DNA from: Nymphaea colorata | Taxonomy: Eukaryota > Streptophyta > Magnoliopsida > Nymphaeales > Nymphaeaceae | Assembly: GCF_008831285.2 (NCBI RefSeq) | Contig: NC_045141.1 | Location: 9,968,106 to 10,032,105, forward strand | Length of the DNA stretch: 64,000 nucleotides | Reading direction: 5' to 3' | Shown: in pieces, positions 12,435 to 23,099 of the stretch | Numbering within the stretch: position 1 is the stretch's first letter | How the letters are laid out: every line of letters begins with the position of its first letter | Program-made: the position numbers and the translations under genes | Notes under the pieces: model-generated | Database searches by the model: none | What the model was told of the DNA's origin: nothing | Seen by the model: the letters and a program-made list of their open reading frames with translations, nothing else

Positions 12435-13100
12435 TAAATGACAAAGACAATGACTTATGCAAGGCTTTTTGCCGATGGTTGGATATTCAAAGAAATCAAA
12501 TGAGTACTTCTTGAGGAAGTGAAGGTGAAGGTGATGGCAGAGCTGAAAAAGGAAGAAAATGTCAACATAACAGGTAACGAATGCATCCCAGTTCATGTGG
12601 TAGATAATGTTACAGACGAAATAATGAGTGCATCTCTATAATGTTACGATATAACGGGTGTGAGATAGTTTGCTTGAGATAATGAAATCATGGCATAATG
12701 AATGCGTGAGATAACGACTTCAAGGAATAAGTTTATGCATCCTAGTTTATCTCATTATTTTGTAATCATTTCTCTCATTATTGATCAATGGAACGAGAGA
12801 AGACACATGTACAAAGTAGACGATAAATAAACAAAGACGAGATACTGCAATCACGTAATGAAAGGAATAGTTATGAAGTAAAGAAATAACAATGTGTCTA
12901 CCAAGAAAGCCAAGAATGGTAACAAGAAAAAGAGATAACAATGTTTCTACATGGGATAGTGTTAACTAAATGGCATGAGATAAGGTTCGTTATTTATCGA
13001 CAGACTTTATGGTGAGATAATATTGAATGTTATTTGTTGGAATGTATTTATACTTGAAATAAATAATTTGTGAGATAATGTTAAAATGTTATTTGATTGA
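12435..13100. repeat. Left flank of the MULE, rich in gagataatg words
   Basis: GAGATAA(T/C)G recurs at least six times between 12650 and 13085 (gtgagataacg, gagataaggtt, gagataatattg, gagataatgtt). The same word reappears at 15640-15730 on the far side of the transposase pseudogene. The two flanks may be the long terminal regions of one Mutator-like element, but I could not align clean inverted termini or a 9-bp duplication. Confidence 0.4.
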
Positions 13101-13166
13101 TGGACTTTATGCATTGCAGATGACACAATATATGAAATATCTACATCATCGGATGGTGACGAACAA

Positions 13167-14285
13167 GTGATTGAGTCCCTCTGTGAAGAAATGAAGTATC
13201 CCAAAGAATGTACTCTTTTTGTAGGAATGGAGTTCGAGATGGAGGATCCAGAAGAATGTGGTCCTATTGTAGGATTGGATTTTCCTACCATAGGAATAGA
13301 GTTTGAGACAGAGAATCCAAAAGAATGTGCTCTTGTTGTAGGAATGGAGTTTGATACAGAAGATGCAACATATAGTTTCTATAATTGTTATGTTTTTCGA
13401 AACGGGTTCAGTGTAAGGAAGGGTAGGATGGAGAGAAACGCAAAGGGAGTGGTTGCGCGAAGATCATATGTTTATTTGAAACAACGATGGAAGAGATCAG
13501 TATCATGTGTAACCAAGCACAGGATTGATACAAGATGCGGTTGTGCTACCAATGTGGAGCTAGGAAGGTGTCTGAATGAAAAATATTATGTTTGCGTAGT
13601 AATGACTGAACACAATCATCATTGGCACCTTCTCGCATGAGCCGCATGTTGAGGTCACATCACATATTTGTCATCATCACATGCTGAAATAAGTGAATTG
13701 GCTAATGGAGCGGGTATGCCGCCAAGGAAGGCATATGACCTGTTTGTAAAGTACAAGATGGTCGTGAGAATGTTCTATTCACACACATGGATCATAAAAA
13801 CCACTTGAGGTGAAAGAAGACAAAATAGATGAAAGGAGAAGAAATTATGGCATCGATTGAATCCATTCAGAAAAGATTAAGCTAAGACCTAGGTTTTTCT
13901 AGCGCCATTTAGATGGACGAGGATGATTATGTTACAATTATCTTATGAGTAGATTCAAGGTCTAAGTTAGATTATGGATGCTTTAGCGATGTACTTATTT
14001 TTGACACAATTGTAAAGGTTAATACCCATTGATGCCCTTTGCTCAATTTGTCAGGGTGAACCATCACTCAAAAAGTTGCATTTTTAGTGGTGCATTTTGC
14101 TTTGATCAAACTACTAAGACATTTTGTGGTTGTTCAAAGTATTCACCAAGGCCATGAACGAGAAGTACCCCAAAGTTGTACTGATGGATGGTGACAGTAC
14201 AATAGCAGCTGTAGTGTCCCTCATATGGCTAGATGCACATCATCATTTGTGTTTGTGGCATATATTTCAAAATGCAACAAAGAAC
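13167..14285 (+). pseudogene. FAR1/FHY3-type MULE transposase, broken
   Basis: The reading starts with an acidic repeat region (three variants of PKECALVVGMEFD), the third of which runs into the FAR1 DNA-binding domain: GMEFDTEDATYSFYNCYVF, GFSVRKGR, then RIDTRCGCATNV and TEHNHHWHL (13330-13625). After a stop at 13638 the similarity continues in broken frames: GMPPRKAYDLFVK (13712-13750), DEDDYV...VDSRSKLDYGCF and FDTIVKVN (13915-14020), VNHH (about 14055), and the MULE core ending LCLWHIFQNATKN (14247-14285). In the family these parts form one protein of more than 600 residues that binds and moves Mutator-like elements; FHY3/FAR1 are domesticated relatives. At least two stops and a frameshift are visible, and the C-terminal half with the SWIM zinc finger is missing, replaced by a minisatellite. 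Confidence 0.8.
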
Positions 14286-14289
14286 AAGT

Positions 14290-14612
14290 CACTCCCCTTT
14301 CGCCACCTACTCCTACTGGAATCCAGTCTCCTTTCCTTCCTCTGTCTCTGCAGTCTGTCCCTTCATTTCCGCTACCTCCTTCTACTCAAGTCACTTTTGT
14401 CCTGCATTGTTTGCCAACTTGTACCATCATTTCCGCCACCTCCTCCTGCTCAAGTTCCTTCTCCCCTAGATTGCCCAACTCTGTGGCCTATCCCTTCGTG
14501 TCTGCCACCTCCTTCTATTCAAATTCCTTCTCCCCTCCATTGTCTTTCCCCAGGGCATGTCCCTTCATTTTCGCCACCTCCTCCTCATTTTCTTTCACGA
14601 CATACTTCTCCT
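14290..14612 (+). repeat. About 69-bp Pro-rich minisatellite abutting the MULE pseudogene
   Basis: Units anchored by TTTCCGCCACCTCCTCCTGC and a following TCCTTCTCCCCT recur at about 14367, 14428, 14495 and 14566, with a period close to 69 bp, a multiple of three. In one frame the units read PSFPPPPPAQVPSPL, PSCLPPPSIQIPSPL and PSFSPPPPHF. The array joins the transposase frame immediately after the LCLWHI motif. Confidence 0.65.
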
Positions 14613-15110
14613 TCTCCATGACCTGCTTCACCTCATGTGACATACGCTTTGCTGCAACGGTAGCTTCATCCTCTTTCAGTTCTGCCAAAACATTGTACTC
14701 ACCTGTCACTTTTTTCAAGTTCTTCATATTTTGTCCAATGTATAGGTCAACTTCACCCCATTTGACATCGAACAATGGATGTTCAGTGTCATATTCTTTT
14801 GTATCCATTAAAGTAGACGTCATTGATCTACAAGAAGCAAAAAAACTGATACAAGATAGTGAAATAACAAAGCTATATAGAGCTTGAGATAAATGAACGA
14901 TTATAAAACATTGAAACAACATGTGTATATACTACATATGAGAAATAGAATGATATGAGATCATGTTGTTCTTTCATTGTCTCCCCTTTTTCTGTTTCTC
15001 TTCTACAGTATGTGCATGAGATGTTATTTCATTATTTCACCTCCTTCTGTTTCTCTTCTACAATGTATGAACTAACAAAGCGTGAGACCAACCTAGAAAT
15101 AAAAGACTAT
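14613..15110. other. Unassigned; minus-strand open frame without recognised domain
   Basis: A 135-codon minus-strand frame (14515-14922) contains DVKWGEVDLYIGQNMKNLKK and a Glu/Lys-rich, coiled-coil-like stretch, partly antisense to the minisatellite. It might be a degraded accessory ORF of the MULE. No family is recognisable. Confidence 0.25.
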
Positions 15111-15111
15111 A

Positions 15112-15420
15112 TCTATCACCAATGAGGATAATAGATCTAATAATCATCCTTACGCTTACTCTGGCAGATGCTATTCAGCCAACAATGATAACTTCTGTCG
15201 ATGAGGACAATAAGCGCACCCTGTGAACAAGAACTCCCCTTAAAATAAGCGAACGTAGTAGAAGTCTCTGCTTGTTCCAAAAGACGTCCTTAAGGTTGCT
15301 CTAACCGACGCCCTTCGACTGACAAGGACGATAACCGCTGCCTATGATTGACAACTCCCTTTGTTGCTATGAACATTCGAAGCATTATGGAGAAGCCTCT
15401 GCTCCACGATTGATAAACTT
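15112..15420. repeat. Degenerate tandem repeat, period about 120 bp
   Basis: Three imperfect units start with variants of GA(T/C)(G/A)AGGA(C/T)AATAA at about 15122, 15206 and 15322. The last two share gacaa..actcccctt/ctttg followed by gaa(c/g)gtag..gaagtctctgc. The units are strongly diverged. Confidence 0.4.
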
Positions 15421-16100
15421 CTTTTTTCCTTTTTCACGTACAAAATTCTTGCATCATTTCCTTTTTCACGTATGGAATTTTTGCATCAATCCAGCCGTTT
15501 GGACAATAACAACTTTACTATGGGCAACTCTCATCATTTCCGCCATCAAACGAGGGGCATTATTGTCCATCGAGTGCACCAGCTGATTCGCCTTCAATCC
15601 ACCTTGGCACCGATTTGGTTTTTTAAGTTAATGTTCGAGACATGTGACTAATGAGATAGTAAAATTTTTATGAGATAATGTTTATGAGATAATAAAAATA
15701 TTTAAGAGATGATGAGACAACACTATGAGCGAGACAAAAAATGAAAATGTTTTTTTACTGCTTAAAGTGGTATATTGGTCATAACAATATGCATATACAG
15801 AATGACAAATTTGACCTTCATTGAATCTCCAAATCTTCTTTTCACAGTTTTCATTTTTATCCCTACAAAAAGTTTCTTTTTGTATAATCGTTGGCTTTTT
15901 TTGTTATACTTAAATTGGAGTATGAAATTACATTCACAGAGGTGGTGTATATAACCAACTTTGCTCTCGATTTCTCTCTCGTCTCCCTTTCTTTCTCTTC
16001 ATCTTTGCATTTCCCCTTCTCAATCATTCATTCTCTTTTTTTTTCTCTATGTTGTCTCCATCATTATCTCCTAATCAGTAGACCTCTCTCTCTATCAATT
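15421..16100. other. Right flank of the MULE and pyrimidine-rich DNA
   Basis: Between 15640 and 15730 the word GAGATAAT(G/A) recurs, echoing 12650-13085. From 15960 the sequence becomes strongly C/T-rich and leads into a microsatellite. No gene is visible. Confidence 0.35.
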
Positions 16101-16113
16101 TCAGTTTCTCTTG

Positions 16114-16115
<2 letters not shown>

Positions 16116-16153
<38 letters not shown>

Positions 16154-16166
16154 GTGTGTGTGTGTG
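16116..16166. repeat. (TC)n followed by (TG)n microsatellite
   Basis: About 18 TC units (16116-16151) pass into seven TG units (16152-16166). Confidence 0.9.
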
Positions 16167-16468
16167 ATGGCACGACAGGCTTCTTATGCTCCGGCGGGTT
16201 AACAGTAACAGAAAAGGGCAAAGAGGCTCACTGAGAGTGAGGAATAGAAGAAAAATGCCTTCTGAAGTAGCTGGAGAGAAAGCCATCCCCTGGAGCACTT
16301 CCAGGCTGCCCCTATATATCTCTAACACTGCAAGAGAAGGGGGAGATATTGATGGCTTTCCCGGCCATCACAATGCCTCCTCCACATAGGAACAACAGAA
16401 GTCGTCATGAAAAGAGGATCTGAAAGCTTTTTTTCCAAAATTCTCAATAAATCAAGAACTAAATCTGA

Positions 16469-16520
16469 TTTTTTTTTTTTTTTTTTGGGGGGGGGGGGGG
16501 GGCGGTTGGGGGTGGGGGGT
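16469..16520 (+). repeat. Poly-T / poly-G junction with G-quadruplex potential
   Basis: A run of 18 T is followed directly by 16 G and then CGGTTGGGGGTGGGGGGTGAG. Four or more G-runs of at least three within 35 bp meet the usual G-quadruplex pattern on the plus strand. Confidence 0.85.
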
Positions 16521-16845
16521 GAGTTTAGTGTGTTTTCATATGCTCTTCAACACTGCCTCTATGTTTGCTCGACTTCATCTCCTTCACATCACTCACCAAA
16601 GAAGCACTGCTCCATCATCGCCTGGGCTTCAGCAGTACCTTATGTTTGATCTTCATGAATTTTCATCAGGTTTGACAGGGCAAAATGAAATTGCTAGATC
16701 GAGACCGAACAAAAGGACAACAGAAATGAGGAACACGGGACCATGAAGAAAAGAGAGAGGGAGAGGAAATGCCTCGGTAGGAAAGTGGAATTACTTAATT
16801 TTGTTTTTGTCCTTTTTTCTTCCAATTTGCTTCTAACTTTGAATT

Positions 16846-17079
16846 TTGTTGAATGTTGATCCTGTCCAGAACGAGGATTCCTATGGTGCTGTGTGCATAT
16901 TACATAATCAACAAGAAAAAACGAAGCCCCTCTCTTTGCCTCTGTGTCAAGTGAATGGTGGACAAGAAGCAGGTGATGTTTTGTTTGAAGGTGAAATTCA
17001 TGATTTTGAGATTAATGAAATTGGTGTTGTTTTTCTAGAAGCATGTTTTGAGCCAAATTTATTTGCAACCCTAATCTAA
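16846..17079 (+). other. Small open frame of unknown nature
   Basis: Seventy-seven codons containing NEDSYGAVCILHNQQEKTK and GDVLFEGEIHDFEINEIGVV. Composition is more protein-like than in neighbouring frames, but no domain is recognisable. It could be a captured exon piece. There is no clear promoter. Confidence 0.2.
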
Positions 17080-17722
17080 AACCTTTTTTTTTTCTTCCCT
17101 TTCTTGAGCCAAAGAAGCGATGACGATACCTCTATGTCTTTCTCCCTAGCATATATTTATCCACAAACACAAACCATAACCGCACAGATGTGTTTATAAT
17201 TATTGATTTATGTGTTTGTGGATTTCATTACCAAAATATCCTATCGGTAACTTATCAGTATTATGGCGTAATGAATAAAGAAAAATTAAGAAGATGATGA
17301 GAGAGAGAGTAGATATATATATATAAGCTAGTGCTATTGTTGAATCGAGAGGGCCTCAACATATAAAATTCATTTATCTTCTCTTGACCTTTTATTAGGA
17401 AAGCAAACCACGTTTGTCATCTACAATAGTCTATAAATAAGTTGCAGCTTTTCTTCGATCATCATATTTTGGTCATCAACTCCACACAAAGTAAACCTGC
17501 TATAAAGAGGAACACAATAGCATATAGATAAATATACACATATAAACATAGAAACAAAGAACCTTTTGGAAAATGTTATATTAACAAGAATTACAAAATT
17601 CCAGAAAACAGTGGAAAGCAAGAGTGAAAGTGGGAAAGCCAAATTCTGATTTGATGGGCACCTACATCAATAAATAAATAAATGATTCATGTGTTCTTTG
17701 AGTAGCAATAGTACTGAGTACA
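17080..17722. other. AT-rich spacer with an LTR-like TATA segment
   Basis: From about 17338 the text TGTTGAATCGAGAGGGC leads to a TATA-like CTATAAATAAG at 17431-17441. The 36-bp block around it (17430-17465) is repeated exactly at 18288-18323. This may be a piece of the copia element's own LTR or leader, separated from the copia body by the composite element's left LTR. Confidence 0.35.
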
Positions 17723-17936
17723 TGTTAGCCTCTACTAACCAGTACCAACCTTCACAAGCTCAGCCCTTGAGAAACTCACGCACACCAGTCCCCAACCCCA
17801 GATTAGGGATTCCCTTCCAAAGGAATCACCAATAATTTCTGTGATAACCCTTCCTTCTGGTCGTTCCCCCTATTTATGGATGTTATTGGGTCAGTCCAGT
17901 GTACCCGACCCATGATCCCATACCCAATATCTAACA
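17723..17936 (-). repeat. 3' LTR of the composite element
   Basis: Direct repeat of 23113-23327 with TG...CA ends (read on either strand TGTTAG...CTAACA). It is bordered internally by the polypurine tract. Confidence 0.85.
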
Positions 17937-17940
17937 ATAC

Positions 17941-17950
17941 TCCCCCTTTG
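17941..17950 (-). other. Polypurine tract
   Basis: AAAGGGGGAG on the minus strand, four bases before the 3' LTR. In LTR elements this RNA stretch primes plus-strand DNA synthesis. Confidence 0.75.
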
Positions 17951-18200
17951 GACAACCCCTTGTTCTCAAGGTGTGAAGGAAATTTTTGTGATTGAGAGGG
18001 GCCTCCCTGCACTTGGACGCTTTCTTCCTTGTCCTAAATCGAAATCTGTATGGATCAGATAGTGGTTGTTATCCAAGGACCGGATGCCGCGATTCTGATG
18101 TATCTGCCTTCCTTGCACCCCCAACCCTCCAATCTGGGGATCTCCATATGCAATCAGACTTATATAGCTGCTGTTAGCCACAGAATGCATGCTTTTCTAG
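17951..18200 (-). pseudogene. 3' internal remnant of the outer retroelement
   Basis: The minus-strand frame reads HLENKGLSKGGVLLDIGYG across the polypurine tract. This fits the common plant layout in which an LTR element's coding tail (LEDKV/LENK followed by GGG) runs into the tract. No integrase or chromodomain is preserved, so the clade remains open. Confidence 0.4.
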
Positions 18201-18350
18201 AGAAATGGCTGCTGGTAGCCACAGAATGTATGCTTTTCTAGAGAAATGGCTGTTTTTGATGATCGACCTCACGTACTGAAACCGTAATCTATAAATAAGT
18301 TGCAGCTTTTCTTCGATCATCATCAGCTTTTCTAGAGAGATGGCTGCGCC
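18185..18350 (+). repeat. Three imperfect repeats of gcttttctagagaaatggctg
   Basis: The word GCTTTTCTAGAGA(A/G)ATGGCTG appears at about 18190, 18231 and 18326. The third copy contains the apparent start codon of the copia gag. The first two form a 42-bp tandem pair. Confidence 0.7.
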
Positions 18351-19090
18351 TGAACTCACGATCAAGCATGTCAAGGAAGATGGCATGGTGGAGGAACACA
18401 TAAATTCAGCCTATCAAGCATGGCGAAAATCATATCATCTATTGCATGGATGGATCACTGGCACTCTCGCAGAAAAGTTATGGGCACAATAATCGGGCTT
18501 CAGATGTCTAAAGAGGTATGGAACACCCTTTTGACACACTTCTTTCATAAATGTCCAGAGAGGGAACATTTGCTTATGCAAAAACTCCAGACATATAAGA
18601 AAAGAAGCCTAGCTATTTCAGACTATATCTGTGGTTTCAAGAAAATGTGTGATGAGCTTGCGGCTATAGGCAAACCAATCGAGGATCATTCCAAATCTTT
18701 TGGCTTCTTAGTGGATTGGGACAAGAATATGAATTGTTTACCACCACTATGATGAAACCTCCAATGCCATCTTATATAGATGTCGTAGCCCTACTTCAGA
18801 GTCATGAAACCATGCGAAGTATGTATCATGAAGATACTAGTCACCATGCTGCATTTTACAGCAAGAGATACACAAATCCCAAGTTTAAACCAAACAAAAA
18901 TCAGTTCTTTAACTCCAAGGGCCGAGAGTTCACACAGGCGGCACAAACTGGAGGACAAACTTCACCAAATCAAACCAAGAATGGCGGATAAGGAGAAAAC
19001 CAAAGCAAGGACAAAGGTGTTCGCTATCAAATCTGCCACAAAATGAATCACAATGCTGCAAATTGTTGGCATCGGTTCAATCATGCCTTT
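18340..19090 (+). pseudogene. Copia gag, frameshifted
   Basis: An ATG at 18340 starts MAAPELTIKHVKEDGMVEEH, followed by AWRKSYHLLHGWITGTL and, after a frameshift at about 18470, GLQMSKEVWNTLLTHFF and LAISDYICGFKKMCDELAAI. This is the UBN2/retrotran-gag family that forms the particle coat of copia elements. A second frameshift at about 18715 leads into MKPPMPSYIDVVALLQSHET. The zinc knuckle at about 19020-19085 reads YQICHKMNHNAANCWHRF: the first metal-binding Cys is replaced by Tyr. No functional product is possible. Confidence 0.85.
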
Positions 19091-19136
19091 CAAGCCCAGG
19101 AGGTACCACATGCACTGGCAGGTATGAAGATAGCTG

Positions 19137-19373
19137 ATGGAAACAAAGTGGTTTCCAGATACAGGGGCATCCACGCATATAACGTTCGATCAAGGTAATC
19201 TCACAAACTTTACCAAGTACCATGGTAGTGATCAAATTATGGTGGGAAATGGTGAAAAATTAAATATTACTCATATTGGTAATACGGCCATTCAAAATGG
19301 GGAAAGACATCTTGCTCTTCACAATGTTCTTGTTGTGCCTCATATGAAGAAAAATCTAGTTTCAGTCAGCTAG
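19137..19373 (+). pseudogene. Copia protease domain
   Basis: WFPDTGASTHITFDQGNL carries the DTGAS catalytic motif of copia aspartic proteases, followed by NVLVVPHMKKNLVSVS, the usual end of the domain. The domain itself is open, but stops follow and the flanking gag is frameshifted. Confidence 0.85.
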
Positions 19374-20435
19374 TTAACATCGGAATATCCATATATTTTT
19401 CAATTTTCTGCTAACGGTTTTTCTGTTAAGGGCAAGAGGAACAATTGATTAATAGCGTCATGCAGTAGAACTGGAGGTCTCTATGCATTCCAAGAAACCA
19501 AGGACCGGAAGCATACAGCCTTCTTCTCCAACAAATTTCGACCAGTCAATAAAGAGACATGGCATCAGTGTTTGGGTCATCCTCATTATCAGATAGTTGA
19601 TTTTCTTGTTAGCAAAAATAATATTGAGGTGAGTGGACCTACTGTCAATTTGTTCTAGTTGTCAAGTTGTGTCGACTTCCTTTTCTTCCAATAGAGGATC
19701 ATTCTCAAATTTTTCTTGAGCGAATTCATTGTGATTTATGGGGACCAGCCCCCATCACTTCTACACAACAATTTTGATTCTATGTTATATTTGTTGATGA
19801 GGCTACACGGTTTGTTTGGTTATATCCTCTTCGGCTCAAATCTGAACTTTGTTAAGTGTTTATGGATTTTCATAAATTAGTTGAATGACAGTTTGAGACA
19901 AAGTTAAAAATTTTCTAAATCGATGAAGGAGGTGAATTCAATACTCGGGTATTTAGAGCATTATTTGAAACATAATGGCATTCAACACATCATGGCATGC
20001 CCCAAAACGCCACCACAAAACAGTTTGGCTGAACGACGTCATCGGTCTGTCGTTGAATTAGGCCTCACTATGCCATTTCATGCTCATATACCTATGAAAT
20101 ATTAGGTCGATGCTTTTCTAACTGCTGCATGGTTGATTAATCGGTTGCCTACTCCCACTTTGCAAATGAAGTCACCATTTGAATGTGTCTTTGGAAAGAA
20201 ACCAGTTTATGCATGTCTTCGCATCTTTGGAAGTTGATGTTTTCCATATTTGAGAGATTATGCAAAGAATAAATTTGAACCAAGGTCACTACCATATGTC
20301 TTTTTGGGGTATAGTTATATTCATAAAGGCTACCGGTGTTTATATCCTCCTACTGGAGGTGTATATATTTCACGGCATGTGGTATTTGATGAAGCTTACT
20401 TCCCGTTTCATAAACCTGGAATATTATTTTGAAGA
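19374..20435 (+). pseudogene. Copia integrase, multiply broken
   Basis: The pre-integrase motif WHQCLGHPHYQIVDFL lies at about 19560-19607. The catalytic core follows in broken frames (VDEATRFVWLYPLRLKS-like text, 19792-19850), then NGIQHIMACPKTPPQNSLAE (19974-20034), the DDE region around the terminal Glu. The C-terminal motif FLGYSYIHKGYRCLYPPTGG and YISRHVVFDEAYFPFHKP (20302-20430) is typical of copia. Several stops and frameshifts are visible. Confidence 0.85.
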
Positions 20436-20802
20436 GTTGAAAACCAGCTGCAACCTGCCACTTTTAATGATTGGACCGAGCCTCCTCATACCACCCACGG
20501 CATGTGGCCTTCATGCTAACAATGAAACTTCATCTACTCGTATGCATCATGAAGAGCTTCCAACGCAAGAATCATCACCAGCTACTATTGCCACTTCAGT
20601 TCCTCACGAATCAAACATGCACACCAAGCCAGCTTCTCCTTTCACGGACTTAGTCTTAGAGGATTTTCACCCTACTATAGCAGCCCCCCCAAATATCATT
20701 ATATCATCAAGTGCTACTCCTACAACCTCAACTCATGATTCCCAATTATCAAATTCTCATGCCATGGTCACTTGAGCAAAAGCTGGCATTACCAAGCCCA
20801 AT
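20436..20802 (+). pseudogene. Copia linker between integrase and reverse transcriptase
   Basis: A Ser/Thr/Pro-rich open frame (20471-20775, including TASPFTDLVLEDFHPTIAAP-like text), as expected for the poorly conserved spacer in copia polyproteins. It ends at a TGA at 20773. Confidence 0.6.
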
Positions 20803-20862
20803 CCTCGCTATTTTCTCACTGTAAGTATTCCTCTAGAACCTAAAACAGTGAAGTAGGCCTTA

Positions 20863-21405
20863 ATGCATGATGGATGGGTGGCAGCAATGAAGGAAGAACT
20901 CCATGCCCTTGACCATTGCCACACATGGACTCTAGTTCCTCGGCAACCAAATATGAACATGGTAAGCACTCGTTGGGTCTTCAAAACCAAGCTGAAAAGT
21001 GATGGCACATTAGAACGTCTCAAGGCTAGACTTGTAGCACAAGGTTTTAATCAAATACCCGGCATTGACTTTATGGAAACATTTTCTTCAGTCATCAAAC
21101 CTGCTACCATTTGTATTGTTCTCACTATTGCCTTGACCAACCATTGGGACATCAAACAGCTTGACGTCAAAAATGTGTTTCTTCATGGTAACTTAGATCA
21201 AACTGTTGTCATTGAGCAGCCACCGGGCCTCATTGACCCTTCCAAGCCAACACATGTATGTCAACTTCACCAAGCTCTATATGGTCTTCGCCAGGCTCCT
21301 CGTGCTTGGTACGATCGGTTTGGCTCATTTCCGTTAACCAAGGGGTTCTATGCCAGTATCTCTGACTCTTCCCTGTTTGTTTATCGAGAAGCTCCCAGAT
21401 TGTAG
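20863..21405 (+). pseudogene. Copia reverse transcriptase, truncated
   Basis: The frame contains AMKEELHALDHCHTWTLVPR, TRWVFKTKLKSDGTLERLKA, RLVAQGFNQIPGIDF, FSSVIKPATICIVLTIA, QLDVKNVFLHGNL and HQALYGLRQAPRAWYDRF, the N-terminal two thirds of a copia reverse transcriptase. In the family the line DVKNVF is usually DV(K/N)NAFLHG. The frame stops just after SDSSLFVY, before the YVDD catalytic box and the RNase H domain, at a short tandem repeat (agctcccagattgt twice, 21390-21418). The copia was therefore cut here by a deletion or rearrangement. Confidence 0.9.
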
Positions 21406-21418
21406 CTCCCAGATTGTA

Positions 21419-22790
21419 GTACATTCTCTTTTAACTTTCGTGTTTCCCATGTCATGAGAAGAGTATGCACAATTCTTGTTTGAACTCACCATCAATGTTT
21501 TGAAGAGTATGTCCATTTCTGAATTCTCGTTACAATCTTTAAAGGCATTAGCAACAACTATTGTGAATTTCAAAGTCTGTGGTATAAACTTGGTGAGTGA
21601 AGAATCTTTGACATGGTGATGATAAAGTGCAGCAGATAGAGTGTACAATGGCTCTTCAAGCAATCCAAAACCGGAAACACCTGATAAATTTAGTTTTCCT
21701 TATAGTCTGAGACTATTTTCCATCAATCCACCAAATTTATTGCCTGTTGTACCAAATGCTTCTAAAGTGCATCTGATCAGGAACACCCTTCCAATAGCAA
21801 AGGCAAGTATGTTACTTAAGACACCATGGTTATGTTGTGGCCTGAAGCTATGTTCTTAGTTGAGTATCTCTTCTACTCCTCAAACTCAATTGCTGACCCT
21901 TCAATGCCTCCCTCCTGGAACACTTCAGCACTACCTGCCCCAATCCATCCCTCAATGGTGCTTGCCGCTATGGCTCAACTCCAAGGGGTTTCTCAGGCTG
22001 CCTTCAGGTTGCCTTACTAAGCCTGTTTTTTGCTCTCGGGTGTCACCATCCATGCATCCTATGGTAGGGATGAAGGGATTATCTGCTGCCAACCCCCCTT
22101 TTCCCCCCTTTTTCTCATACAAACTCCACTTTTGCCTTTCGACCATTCCAGGGTCGACGCCCCCTGGCTTCCCCTTCCCAACAGGTTTGAGTTTTGCGTG
22201 TTCTCTTCTGCCACGCCTTCCTTCATCAGTACCTCATTCAACTTCACATAGAAGACTCTTTCCGTGATGAACTTTTGCTTATTGCTTATCTAAGACGCCA
22301 TCCTAGAGCCATTGAGGAGCATTACAAGACCTTGTCTCTGATGTAAGTCATCCTTGCACCTTGTCGTAGGATCTAAGAGATGATCGACTGTTCTGTCGTA
22401 GGATTGAAGAGATGATCGACTGCTCCTTCAGGTTTTTTTTTTCTCGCTGCAGCCTATCTTCCCTTCCCTTCCGGTAGTCACTCCACTCTCAACCCCTCCT
22501 TGGTTCGCCTTTTTTGTTAGGATCAGAGTCTGAGTGTCATCTTCATCGGCTTCTTCATCATGCCTGTAATAACGTCGATCAGTAGTCTTGCAGCTTTCTC
22601 CACATGGTCATTTCTATTTGCATTTTTCTAAATGCCTCAGGCTTTGTTCGATCAACCGTTGTCTGGTCTCCACCTTAGGATTGTGCTTAGGTGATACCCA
22701 ACTCGTCCTTCGAAACTGCAAGACTCCCCCTACTTCCTGGTTTCATGCCTAACCATCAATAGGCACAATCTAATCTCTCTATTTCTTCTT
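21419..22790. other. Unidentified passenger DNA inside the composite element
   Basis: On the minus strand 21420-21640 reads KFIPQTLKFTIVVANAFKD and DILFKTLMVSSNKNCAYSSH, which looks coding. From 21860 to 22260 both strands have Pro/Ser-rich or Gly/Lys-rich open frames. It matches no copia or gypsy domain known to me. It could be a captured host gene segment or the non-coding gag upstream region of the outer element. Confidence 0.3.
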
Positions 22791-23099
22791 CCATCTCTAT
22801 CATTGAGGGTTGCTCTTTGGCCAGATTATCCAGAAGGGACTCCCTCAAGGATGCATGACTTCTAATATTGTTCCCTTCCCAGGAAGATGAATAGTTTCCA
22901 TAAAAACCTAAACTAAAGCTTGCAAGGTTACCAATGTACTCGTCATAATCTTTGGGTGGTTTTGGATTCCAAGACAGAGGGCTAGGAATGTCATACTCCT
23001 GCTATTCAAGCTGCAGAAGCATGTAGTCTTCTCGAATTTCATCTGCTGGTTGAAAAGGCCCATAGATGATCATCAGCAGCAATGGCTTGCTGGGTTTGG
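22791..23099 (-). pseudogene. Gag-like remnant of the outer element
   Basis: Downstream of the primer site, the minus strand reads YGPFQPADEIREDYMLLQLE, stop, QEYDIPSPLSWNPKPPKDYD, YIGNLASFSLGFYGN and ESLLDNLAKEQPSMIEMEEE. The position right after the primer site and the charged composition fit a gag leader. The gag family is not certain. Confidence 0.45.

Noticed and set aside
17338-17722. A complete copia LTR left of the composite element
   Set aside because: Only the 36-bp shared block is certain. No TG...CA pair or second copy could be found, so it is reported as a repeat and not as an LTR.
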